Origin: Acinetobacter johnsonii CIP 64.6
GTDB lineage: Bacteria > Pseudomonadota > Gammaproteobacteria > Pseudomonadales > Moraxellaceae
Reading direction: 5' to 3'
NCBI RefSeq assembly: GCF_000368045.1
Contig: NZ_KB849236.1
Coordinates: 115,619-166,802 of the forward strand
Length of the DNA stretch: 51,184 nucleotides
Positions within the stretch are counted from its first letter, which is position 1. Each line of letters begins with the position of its first letter. The translations under genes were made by a program, and so were the position numbers. Shown here one piece after another: positions 17,340-25,727 of the stretch. The notes beneath the pieces are model-generated. The model was not told where the DNA came from, did not search any database, and saw only the letters and a list, made by a program, of their open reading frames with translations.

Positions 17340-18671
17340 TTAGAACGTATATGTACCTCTTACGTAGAAAGTACGTCCTGTTGGGTCGCTGTAACGTGGG
17401 TCATAGCCGTATTGGAAGTTATCGAGAACATTCGATGCAGCAGGTTCTTCATCAAATAGGTTTTTGATGCCACCCGTTAGGGTTAAGTTTTTGAAACCTT
17501 TATAGGTGCCTGCAATGTTGTAGAGGGTATAGTCTGGAACTTTGTGGTTATCAAAGCCTTCTTCACCTGTTGCATTTTGGTCGTGATAACCTCGGAAAAA
17601 TTGCTGTTCAAAGACCAATTTCCAGTCTTCATAGCTCCAGTTGATGTTTGCGGTATGTTTCCAGCGCAGTACAGCAGGGTCATCATAAACGCCCACTAAG
17701 CCCTCCCAGTCTCCATCTTTTTCTTCTTGGTAGTCATTTTTGATGACATAAGTTCCATTAATTCCAAAGCCAAACCGACCTGTTGATGTCATAGGAGTGA
17801 GGTAATCTAAGCTAATGTCGATCCCTTCGGTTTTGATGCCACCTGTATTCATTAAAGTGGTATTGATGTATTGGATACGGCCGTCTGCATCTCGCACAAA
17901 GCGATCTGCATATTTGGTTGGATCTTCGAAAATGGAAGTTTCACCCGTTAAGCCAATAAGATTTTCGATTTCGATATTGTAGTAATCGACTGCTAAGACT
18001 AGGTTCTTAAGGGGCTCAAAAACAAAGCCTGCTGTAAATGTGGTTGATTCTTCGGGTTGAAGCTCAGAGTTACCCCCTTGCATACGCTTAAACTGGGTAT
18101 TACATTCTGTTTGATATTGCGGTGAAGTTGCTACGCCACCTGGACAGAGCACAGGGTCGTCGTATTTTGCCCCCGTGTAAGTTTGGCTTTGCGGCGCATT
18201 AATTTCATATAAGCTTGGAGCACGGAAACCTGTGCTGTAAGTACTTCGGAACATTAATTGCTTTAAAGGTTCCCAGCGTAAACCCACTTTCGGGTTGAAG
18301 GTGTCGCCAAAGTCACTGTAGTCATCATAACGTGCTGCAAGTTGCGCTTCTAAAGTGGAAGTAATAGGAATTTGTAGCTCTGAGAAAACGGCTGTAATGT
18401 CACGGTCACCCTTACTGATAGGTTTGTCAGGGTCAATGCCACTACCTGGGACAAGTCGAACAAGGTCTGAGTTTACCTTTGCTTCCCAGTCTTGTGTGGT
18501 AAAGCTACCACCGAAGGCAAAGCCCACATCACCCGCAGGAAGTGTGAAAATTGGACGGCTGATCGTAAAGTCAAAGGTGGTGGAGTCTAAGGTCGCATCA
18601 TTGGTCGTACCGCTGACTTCTAATGAACTCCAAACACTTGAATCCGCTGAAGGACCAAAGGGGTTAATGGT
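17340..18671 (-). pseudogene. TonB-dependent receptor, C-terminal part (split by IS)
   Basis: It encodes the C-terminal barrel half of the receptor that starts at 21333. Removing the IS and one GGT copy restores an open frame across the junction (..GLDNGT then INPFGPSADSS..), so the split is a clean recent insertion. The barrel ends in GRTFYVRGTYTF with the terminal phenylalanine needed for outer-membrane assembly, preceded by the NLFDEEP motif usual near the end of such receptors. Translation from an internal ATG at 18527 is possible but would lack the signal peptide and plug. Confidence 0.93.
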
Positions 18672-18710
18672 TGAACCGTACCGGGTTTGTCGGAGACTTT
18701 TTTATTTAAG

Positions 18711-19613
18711 TTAGGCCACCTGACCTAACGGGTTAATCTTATCATAGTACATTGCTTCAAACTCAAAAGGCGATACATAACCCAGTGCACTGTGTACACG
18801 CTTTTTATTGAACCAATCTACCCAGTTTAGTGTCGCAAGTTGTACATCTGCTAAACCTTGCCAATCTGCTTTTAAATATTCAATCACCTCTGTTTTGTAT
18901 AAGCCATTCACCGTTTCAGCCAGAGCATTATCGTATGAATCACCAGTTGTACCGACTGATGCTCGTAAATTTGCAGCTTCTAAACGATTGGTATAGCGAA
19001 TAGAAAGATATTGAACACCTCTATCTGAATGATGAATCACATTCTTAGGCATACCTCGATCGTGCAATGCTTGCTCCAATGCATCGAGCACCATATCTGT
19101 ATTCATCCGTGTAGATACTTTCCATCCAACAATTGCTCGTGAGAACACATCAATAACAAATGCGGTATATACCCAGCCTGAATGAGTTTGAATATACGTA
19201 AAGTCACCCACCCATAGTTGGTTTGGATGATCAGCATTAAAATTACGTTTCACTAAATCATCTGCCCGTTTTTGGTCATCTCGGTTACGAGTAGTTTGTT
19301 TATTCTTACCACGCCAAACACCTTGTATACCTAGCTTTTGCATCAATCGAGCAACTGTACAACGTGCAATAACATAACCCTCACGTTTCAATTTTTGCCA
19401 AACTTTACGTACACCATATCGACCTGAACTTTCTTTCCAAATACGTTTGATTTGCTCTGCATGATGTAAATCATGCAGAGCACGTTTCGCTCGATGTTCT
19501 GGGTTATCAACGAGATCTAAAGCCCGATAATAGGTCGAAGCTGCAATCGGTAAAATTCTACAAATCGCTTCAACACCATATCGATCTTTATTGTTATGGA
19601 TAAAATCCACCAT
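18711..19613 (-). CDS. IS3-family transposase OrfB (integrase core)
   Basis: A 300-residue catalytic subunit. After an N-terminal HTH_21-like part (about residues 45-100) comes the rve integrase core with the DDE triad: Asp in WVGDFTYI, Asp in HHSDRGVQY, and Glu in NALAETVNGLYKTE. It is normally produced as an OrfAB fusion by -1 frameshifting from orfA; the frame from the shift site reads FFRPGGARPPTQI into this ORF. ATG at 19613 overlaps the last base of the orfA stop. Confidence 0.96.
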   Translation of the reverse strand: MVDFIHNNKDRYGVEAICRILPIAASTYYRALDLVDNPEHRAKRALHDLHHAEQIKRIWKESSGRYGVRKVWQKLKREGYVIARCTVARLMQKLGIQGVWRGKNKQTTRNRDDQKRADDLVKRNFNADHPNQLWVGDFTYIQTHSGWVYTAFVIDVFSRAIVGWKVSTRMNTDMVLDALEQALHDRGMPKNVIHHSDRGVQYLSIRYTNRLEAANLRASVGTTGDSYDNALAETVNGLYKTEVIEYLKADWQGLADVQLATLNWVDWFNKKRVHSALGYVSPFEFEAMYYDKINPLGQVA

Positions 19614-19930
19614 TATTTGTGTGGGCGGTCGAGCTCCGCCTGGGCGAAAAAAGCGGCTGCTTTACGTAGAATCTCATTGGCGCGTTGCAGTTCTTTATTT
19701 TCGCGTTCGAGTTGTTTGATACGTTCTTGGTCTGAAAGCTGCTGTACTTTAACTGGATTTTGTTTATCTAAATATTTTTGATACCAAACACGTAGTGTTT
19801 CAGGAGTACAACCGATTTTAGGAGCAATAGCTGTGATTGCTGCCCAAGTAGAAGGATAATCTTTTTCAGATTCAATTAGTAATTGAACCGCTCTTTCTCT
19901 GATTTCAGGGGTATATTTTAATTTTGTCAT
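19613..19930 (-). CDS. IS3-family transposase OrfA
   Basis: 105 residues with an N-terminal helix-turn-helix and a coiled coil (about 62-95). Near its end GCT TTT TTC provides the T-TTT-TTC slippery heptamer (forward 19646-19652) in the correct phase. A 5-nt spacer and a GGCGG/CCGCC hairpin (19624-19640) follow, the usual layout of a -1 frameshift signal. Confidence 0.95.
   Translation of the reverse strand: MTKLKYTPEIRERAVQLLIESEKDYPSTWAAITAIAPKIGCTPETLRVWYQKYLDKQNPVKVQQLSDQERIKQLERENKELQRANEILRKAAAFFAQAELDRPHK
19646..19652 (-). other. Programmed -1 frameshift site of the IS
   Basis: Slippery T-TTT-TTC read as codons TTT TTC, with a hairpin 5 nt downstream. Shifting back one base links OrfA to OrfB without a stop. 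The same signal is at 66-72 in the left copy. Confidence 0.8.
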
Positions 19931-19980
19931 CGGGATAGTCTCTCAGAATATTGACTCTCCGACAAACCTGGTACGGTTCA

Positions 19981-21333
19981 GGTACCGTTATCTAGTCCTT
20001 CTTGTAGTTGACTACGATTTAAATAACCACTAACGAAACTGTCCTTTGCTTTACCTTTTGCATAGGTTACGCCGCTGTCGATGTTCCAGCCATATGCTTC
20101 ACCTTCAATCCCTGCAAAAATACGATGTGATTCATTGGTTGTCTTAGAAACACGGTTACCCGCTTGTGAGCGGAGATAGAGTTGTAAAGGATCACCACTT
20201 AAACCGGGGACATCAGGAGTAATACCTTCCCCTGGATAATATTGGCTTCCTTTGGGAAGCGTCACAGATCGGCTATAGACATCGGGTGCGATTGAGGTAG
20301 TGACTTCATTTTTTGCATATACATATTCAGCAATCGCGTTGAATTGGTCACTGAGTTTGAAAGTTGCACGCCCTAGGGCCGATAAGTCTTCTGTTTCGGG
20401 TTGAATACCAATCAAGGCTTGAGTGTTTAAAAAACACAGACCATCTTCTGCAACGACATTAGGAGTGTTATTACAGTTGGCATTACCGTAAGGATTGGCT
20501 AATACACCACTGGTTGGGTCATAGAAGTTAGCAGGAAAACCATTCGTAGAGCCAGCATTGATCCCTAATTCAGGTAAAAGCCCACCACGACGGCTAACTT
20601 TACGGTCTTTGGCCATAATTTCTTTAGACTTTTGGTAGCTGATTGCGCCATATACGTTAAAACCTTGTTCGTCTAAGTCGCCATAGCCACCAAAGATAGA
20701 GACATCGTATTCGTCCCCCCCTTTTTCTTCGGGTTTGAGTACACCGCTGCTGATACCGAAACCTTCATATTGTTTTTTTGTGATGAAGTTAATTACCCCA
20801 GCAATGGCATCTGCGCCATATACCGCGGATGCACCATCTCGGAGGACTTCAATGCGTTCAACCATTGCTAGAGGAATTGTATTGAGGTTGGTTTCAGAGG
20901 TACTAAAAGGGCTATAAGCCAAACGGCGACCATTTAATAATACTAAGGTTTTGTCTGGACCTAGGCCACGTAAGTTGGCTGTTGAACCAGAGGTATTACT
21001 TGCCCCCACGTTTTGCGCGGTTGTGTAACCCGCTTGGTTGGCACTGATTTTGGTTAAAGCTTCTTCGGCAGTTGTGACGCCTTGTTGCGCAAGCTCTTCG
21101 ACTTTAATGACGGTAATGGGTGAAGAACTTTGAGCTGCAACTCCTTTGATAGAGGAGCCTGTGACAGTCACTTTAGCAACTTTTTTAGTTGGTTCTGCTG
21201 AGACTGCGCTTTCGGTTTCTTCTGCATGAGCTAAAGACAAACACATCATACTTAAAGTCAGGGTACTTAGTTTAAGTAGTGATTTGCTGATGGTTGGGGT
21301 CCCCATAGATCGAACAAGTTTGTTTTTTTGCAT
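19981..21333 (-). pseudogene. TonB-dependent receptor, N-terminal part (split by IS)
   Basis: An outer-membrane receptor resembling the large TonB-dependent receptors used for peptides or other bulky substrates rather than siderophore receptors. The signal peptide ends near LAHA (residue 37). A TonB box-like KVTVTGSS lies near residue 53. The plug domain spans about 70-190, with VEELAQQGVTTAEEAL, NLRGLGPDKTLVLLNGRR and VLRDGASAVYGADAIAGVINF. The restored protein would have 893 residues. It is followed by tonB-exbB-exbD-exbD on the same strand and divergent from the peptide transporter operon. As it stands only a truncated protein without a full barrel can be made. Confidence 0.94.
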
Positions 21334-22093
21334 CGTAAATTCAACCCTTCTTTTTCTATATTTAGCGGTATTGCTGTGCTGAGGGAGTGCAAGGCAAATG
21401 CCAACTTTCAGGGACAGTCAAAAGACTGTGAATTAAGTTATTGGAAAATATTGTTTTATTTTATTATTTGTATGAATTTATGTAACTTGTTTTCATTTTT
21501 CTAGAATTTAAAAAATTAAAATGACAAAAAATTACTTATAAATCGATTAAAAAATAATCATGAAATGATTATTCATATAATAAGTGATCAAAAATGAGTC
21601 GTGATTTTTTGAATTTTTAATACAAAATATTATTTGTAATTATACTGAAATATTAATATTTATCTTTAATAAATAAATGCTTGAGATATTTTATTTAGTT
21701 TTTTGTAGTTCTTGTGATGTTCGAATTTGAATCATTGGTGTATTAAATCTGTGCAATAGTTTATTTAAACTGAATGTTTAAAAATAGCTACTAATTGGCA
21801 AAATGTTCCGATGTGAGTTGAGCCTCTGATTTATAACTAATTAATATCCATATATTTTTCTTACAAAATGTTAAATTAGAATGATAAAAAAATAGGCGTG
21901 GCATGATATTCGCTTTGTTGCAGAGGTGAATATTTGCCCATGACCGTTTTTTAAATTTTGATAATTAAAATTTAATTTATAAAACATGGGTTTATGTTTT
22001 AAGTTTTTGTCAGTGTTGTCTGAAAAATAAAACACTGACATTGAACATGGATGGCATGAGATCACCTTGCTTAAAAAAAAGATGTGTATAGGT
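21334..22093. other. Long AT-rich divergent intergenic region with several dyads
   Basis: About 760 bp with no credible gene between two divergent transport operons. Dyads: AATAATCAT/ATGATTATT (21553-21573, 3-nt loop), TAAATTTT/AAAATTTA (21952-21974), and TGTCAGTGTT/AACACTGACA (22008-22040). CCCATG (21938-21943) and CATGGG (21985-21990) enclose the second. The region probably holds both promoters and regulatory sites; I cannot assign them. Confidence 0.5.
22008..22040 (+). promoter_or_regulatory. Perfect 10-bp hairpin in the leader of the binding-protein operon
   Basis: TGTCAGTGTT and AACACTGACA pair around a 13-nt loop, ending 53 bp before the first start codon. No T-run follows. It could be an operator or a leader RNA structure. 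Confidence 0.4.
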
Positions 22094-23881
22094 ATGAACT
22101 TGAATTCAAAAAAACTGAAGCTTGCTGCTTTATCCCTTGCGATGGGTTTTGGCTTTTCTGCCTATGCAAAGTCGCCTGCAGATCCAAACAAAGTATTAAA
22201 TATCGCTTATGAAGCGCCTGATGATGGTTTTGATACGGTTAAAACCTATAATTTTTATAGTGGTAGTATTGCCCAAGCCATTTTTGAACCACTTTTAAAA
22301 TACGATTATTTGGCGCGCCCCGCTCAATTGGTTCCAAACACAGCAGTGTCGATGCCAAAAATAGAACAAGAGGGCAAAGTCTATATCTTTAAAATTCAGC
22401 CCAAGATTTATTTTAGCGATGACGCAGCATTCAAAGGCAAGCCGCGAGAGTTGGTGGCGCAGGATTATATTTATTCCATGATGCGGATTATGGATCCGAA
22501 AAACCGCTCACCGACCTATTCATTTATTGAAGGCAAAATTGTCGGTGGCGATGCTGCTGTTGCTCAAGCCAAGAAAACAGGTCAGTTTAATTACGATGCC
22601 GCGATTCCGGGTTTAAAAGCCCTCGATAAATACACACTACAAATCACATTAACCCGTCCTGACTATAATTTCCCGTATATCTTGGCTTATGCCACATTTA
22701 GTGGAACAGCGCGGGAAGTGGTGGAGTTTTATGGGGATCGAATTGCGCAGCATCCAGTGGGGACAGGGCCTTATCAACTGAGTAAATATGTACCGCGGAG
22801 TCGTATTGAACTGGTGGCCAACCCGAAATATCGTGGTTTTACATGGAACTTTAAATCTACAGGTTCGAGTTGGGACAACCGTCTGGTCAAGGAGATGCAA
22901 GGCAAAAAAATGCCGCAAATCGGCAAAGTCAGCGTCAGTATTATTGAAGAAGAACAGTCTCGCTGGCTCGCGTTCAAATCGGGACAACTCGATTTTGACA
23001 AACTGACTTCCAATGCAGTACCACAGGCTTTAAATGGTAATCAACTCAAACCGGAACTGGTCAAGCAAGGCATTCAACATTTTCCCAATAAAGACGCTGA
23101 AATCACCTATACCATGTTTAACATGCAAAACCCTATAGTGGGTGGTTTTGGGCTTGAAAAAGTTGCATTAAGACGTGCGATTAGTCTGGCCTATAACCAA
23201 GCAGAAGCGATTAAACAACTGTATAAAGGGCAGGCAGTGAAGTCGGAGATGTTGGTGCCTGAAGGGGTACAAGGCTTTAATCCCAACTACCGGAGTAGTG
23301 TGGCTTATAACCTGCTTTTGGCGAATAAATTACTGGATCGTTTCGGTTATAAGAAGGGAGCAGATGGTTACCGTCGGCTACCGAATGGTCAGCCTTTAAC
23401 GCTCAAGTTTATGACTGAAAATAGTTCCAGTTCCGTGATTCAGTCTGAACTATGGAAGAAAAATTTAGATGCGATTGGTCTGCGTGCCGACTTTGTGGTG
23501 AGTAACTTTGCTGACAATTTAAAAGCAGCGATGCAATGTAAATATATGATTTGGGGCGGGGCTTGGATTGCGGACTATCCTGAAGGGGAAAACTTTGCTC
23601 AGCTGCTGTATGGGCCCAATTCGGCGCAGGGCAATCTCAGTTGCTATCAGTCCAAAGCCTATGATGCACTTTATACACAAGCAATGGCACTCCCACCGCC
23701 TCAGCGTTTGCCATTTTATGAAAAACTCAGTCGTCAAATTGAGGCCGATAACCCATGGATTATTCATAACAGTCGTGTTCGAAATTGGTTGTTACATCCA
23801 CAAGTTCAGGGTTTTAAAGCACATCCGATGATGAACACCAATTGGCAGTATTTGGATATTCAGCCCATAAAAAATAATTGA
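22094..23881 (+). CDS. Extracellular solute-binding protein, family 5 (peptide-type), first
   Basis: A periplasmic receptor that hands substrate, most likely oligopeptides, to the ABC transporter encoded downstream. It is 595 residues from ATG 22094, which directly starts the signal peptide (MNLNSKKLKLAALSLAMG, cleavage after AYA). ATG 22082 is an alternative and no start has a strong ribosome-binding site. The SBP_bac_5 fold is shown by SPADPNKVLNIAYEAP, GTGPYQLSKYVPRSRIELVANPKY-like segments and RRAISLAYN. It is a close paralogue of the next gene, with the same order of motifs, so the pair arose by duplication. Confidence 0.9.
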   Translation: MNLNSKKLKLAALSLAMGFGFSAYAKSPADPNKVLNIAYEAPDDGFDTVKTYNFYSGSIAQAIFEPLLKYDYLARPAQLVPNTAVSMPKIEQEGKVYIFKIQPKIYFSDDAAFKGKPRELVAQDYIYSMMRIMDPKNRSPTYSFIEGKIVGGDAAVAQAKKTGQFNYDAAIPGLKALDKYTLQITLTRPDYNFPYILAYATFSGTAREVVEFYGDRIAQHPVGTGPYQLSKYVPRSRIELVANPKYRGFTWNFKSTGSSWDNRLVKEMQGKKMPQIGKVSVSIIEEEQSRWLAFKSGQLDFDKLTSNAVPQALNGNQLKPELVKQGIQHFPNKDAEITYTMFNMQNPIVGGFGLEKVALRRAISLAYNQAEAIKQLYKGQAVKSEMLVPEGVQGFNPNYRSSVAYNLLLANKLLDRFGYKKGADGYRRLPNGQPLTLKFMTENSSSSVIQSELWKKNLDAIGLRADFVVSNFADNLKAAMQCKYMIWGGAWIADYPEGENFAQLLYGPNSAQGNLSCYQSKAYDALYTQAMALPPPQRLPFYEKLSRQIEADNPWIIHNSRVRNWLLHPQVQGFKAHPMMNTNWQYLDIQPIKNN

Positions 23882-23894
23882 GATGTAGAAAATA

Positions 23895-25703
23895 ATGAAA
23901 GATCTAAATCAGAAATTGAAACGATGGGGTTTGGGGATTTGGGTAGGCAGTATTCTGCTGAGTAGTTCAGTTTCCAGTTTTGCACAAAGCCCTGCCGACC
24001 CGGAAAAAGTTTTACGTTATGTTTTTCCTGTGGCTGAAACAGGCTTTGACCCTGCGGGCGTGCATGACTTGTACTCGGCGCATGTCAACGGTTCGATTTT
24101 TGAAACGTTGTTTACCTATGATTATTTGGCCTCACCTGCGAAATTGGTACCACGAACAGCTGTGGCTTTACCCGAGGTGAGCGCGGATGGATTGACCTAT
24201 ACCATTCGTCTGCAAAAGGGGATTTATTTTGCTGCTGACCCAGTGTTTAAAGGTAAAAAGCGTGAGCTGACCTCAGCTGATTATGTATATACCTTTAAAC
24301 GCTTAATGGATCCGAGCTTGCGTTCACCCAACAGTTGGCTGCTTGATGGGCGAATCTTAGGGATGGAGGCTTTGCTGAAACAGGCGCAGAAAACAGGAAA
24401 ATTCAATTACGACCAATCTGTCGCGGGCTTGCAAACACCAGACCGTTATACCTTGGTTATTCGCCTGACCAGCCCAGATCAGAACTTTCCAATGTTACTT
24501 GCGCATCAGCCTGCAGGCGCGGTTGCACGGGAAGTCATTGAAAAATACCGTGACAAAGCGGGGTTTGTCATGGGGCATCCAATAGGAACGGGGCCATATA
24601 TGCTCAGTCGTTGGACGCCGGGTTCGCGGATTATTCTAAAGGCTAACCCTGATTTCCGAAATTTTGTTTGGAACTTTAAAGCCAGTACGCCTGAGGACCA
24701 AAAGATCGTCAAAGCCATGCAAGGCAAAAAGATGCCACAAATTGGCGTGATTGATATTCAGGTGATGGAAGAAGGACAATCACGCTGGTTGTCCTTTATT
24801 AAAGATGAAGTGGATTTGTTTGCTTTAGATGGTGAGTTGACGGTTCAAGCCTTGCAAGATGGAAAACTGAAACCGGAATTGATTAAGAAAGGCGTACAGC
24901 TGTCACGGATCACCGATCCTTCGATTGACTATCATTATTGGAATATGCAGAACCCAATAGTCGGCGGCTTAAGTAAAGATAAAATTTCCCTGCGCCGTGC
25001 CATGGCGATGGCATTTTCAGCCGATAACTACATCAATATTTTACAAAAAGGCGATTCGCAAAAACTGCAAGCACCGATTCCAAGTGGTGTGGTGGGCTAT
25101 GATCCCAATTATCGAAGCAGTATTCCTTACTCAGTCAAAGCGGCAAATTTATTGTTAGATCGTTATCACTATAAAGTAGCTGCAGATGGTTGGCGTACTC
25201 AGCCGAATGGGAAACCTTTGGTGATTGAGATGACGCTTTCGGGCAATAATTTACGCAGTCAACAACAGGCCGAGTTTTGGAAGAAAACTTTAGACAGTAT
25301 CAAAATCAGAATGACCACCAAGGCGATGCCTTTTGCTGAGGCTTTGAAATTAGAAAAACAATGTAAAACCATGTTTAAGACATCGGCATGGATTGCAGAC
25401 TACCCAGATGCAGATAACTTTATGCAGCTGTTTTATGGCAAGAACATCAAGATTACTAACAATGGCTGCGCCAAAATTCCTGAATATGACCGCCTATATG
25501 AACAAGCCCAAAAGATGATACCGAGTCCAGAGCGCGATGTAATCTACGCCAAAATGTCACGTTTGCTAGAGGTGTATATGCCTGTACAAGTGATTGGGGC
25601 GCGTTACCGCAATATCTTGGCACAACCGCGTGTAATTGGTTTTAAAAAGCATCCCATACTGCCCGCAGAGTGGATGTATATCGATATTGATTTGAAGAAA
25701 TAG
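23895..25703 (+). CDS. Extracellular solute-binding protein, family 5 (peptide-type), second
   Basis: 602 residues. The signal peptide ends near SSFAQ (residue 30), and the mature start QSPADPEKVLRYVF parallels the SPADPNKVLNIAY of the preceding paralogue. Shared motifs include FKGK(P)RELTSADY, PIGTGPYMLSRW, MQGKKMPQIG and WNMQNPIVGG. Substitutions are spread over the whole length, so the duplication is old and the two proteins may bind different peptides. It is 13 bp after its paralogue and 21 bp before the peptidase gene. Confidence 0.9.
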   Translation: MKDLNQKLKRWGLGIWVGSILLSSSVSSFAQSPADPEKVLRYVFPVAETGFDPAGVHDLYSAHVNGSIFETLFTYDYLASPAKLVPRTAVALPEVSADGLTYTIRLQKGIYFAADPVFKGKKRELTSADYVYTFKRLMDPSLRSPNSWLLDGRILGMEALLKQAQKTGKFNYDQSVAGLQTPDRYTLVIRLTSPDQNFPMLLAHQPAGAVAREVIEKYRDKAGFVMGHPIGTGPYMLSRWTPGSRIILKANPDFRNFVWNFKASTPEDQKIVKAMQGKKMPQIGVIDIQVMEEGQSRWLSFIKDEVDLFALDGELTVQALQDGKLKPELIKKGVQLSRITDPSIDYHYWNMQNPIVGGLSKDKISLRRAMAMAFSADNYINILQKGDSQKLQAPIPSGVVGYDPNYRSSIPYSVKAANLLLDRYHYKVAADGWRTQPNGKPLVIEMTLSGNNLRSQQQAEFWKKTLDSIKIRMTTKAMPFAEALKLEKQCKTMFKTSAWIADYPDADNFMQLFYGKNIKITNNGCAKIPEYDRLYEQAQKMIPSPERDVIYAKMSRLLEVYMPVQVIGARYRNILAQPRVIGFKKHPILPAEWMYIDIDLKK

Positions 25704-25727
25704 AAATTAAACAAAACTGGAGTCATG

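Larger units (their letters stand above)
18672..19980 (-). mobile_element. Complete IS3-family element (IS51-like), 1309 bp
   Basis: Terminal inverted repeats start TGAACCGTACC(G/A)GGTTTG at both ends. The target site is duplicated as GGT (18669-18671 and 19981-19983). It has orfA (19613-19930) and orfB (18711-19613) in overlapping frames, as in IS3. Both frames are open and the DDE residues are present, so it may still be active. It splits the TonB-dependent receptor gene. Confidence 0.96.

Noticed and set aside
21553..21573. AATAATCAT/ATGATTATT dyad as a Fur box
   Set aside because: The half-sites face the wrong way for the TGATAAT-N-ATTATCA arrangement; kept only as an unassigned dyad.
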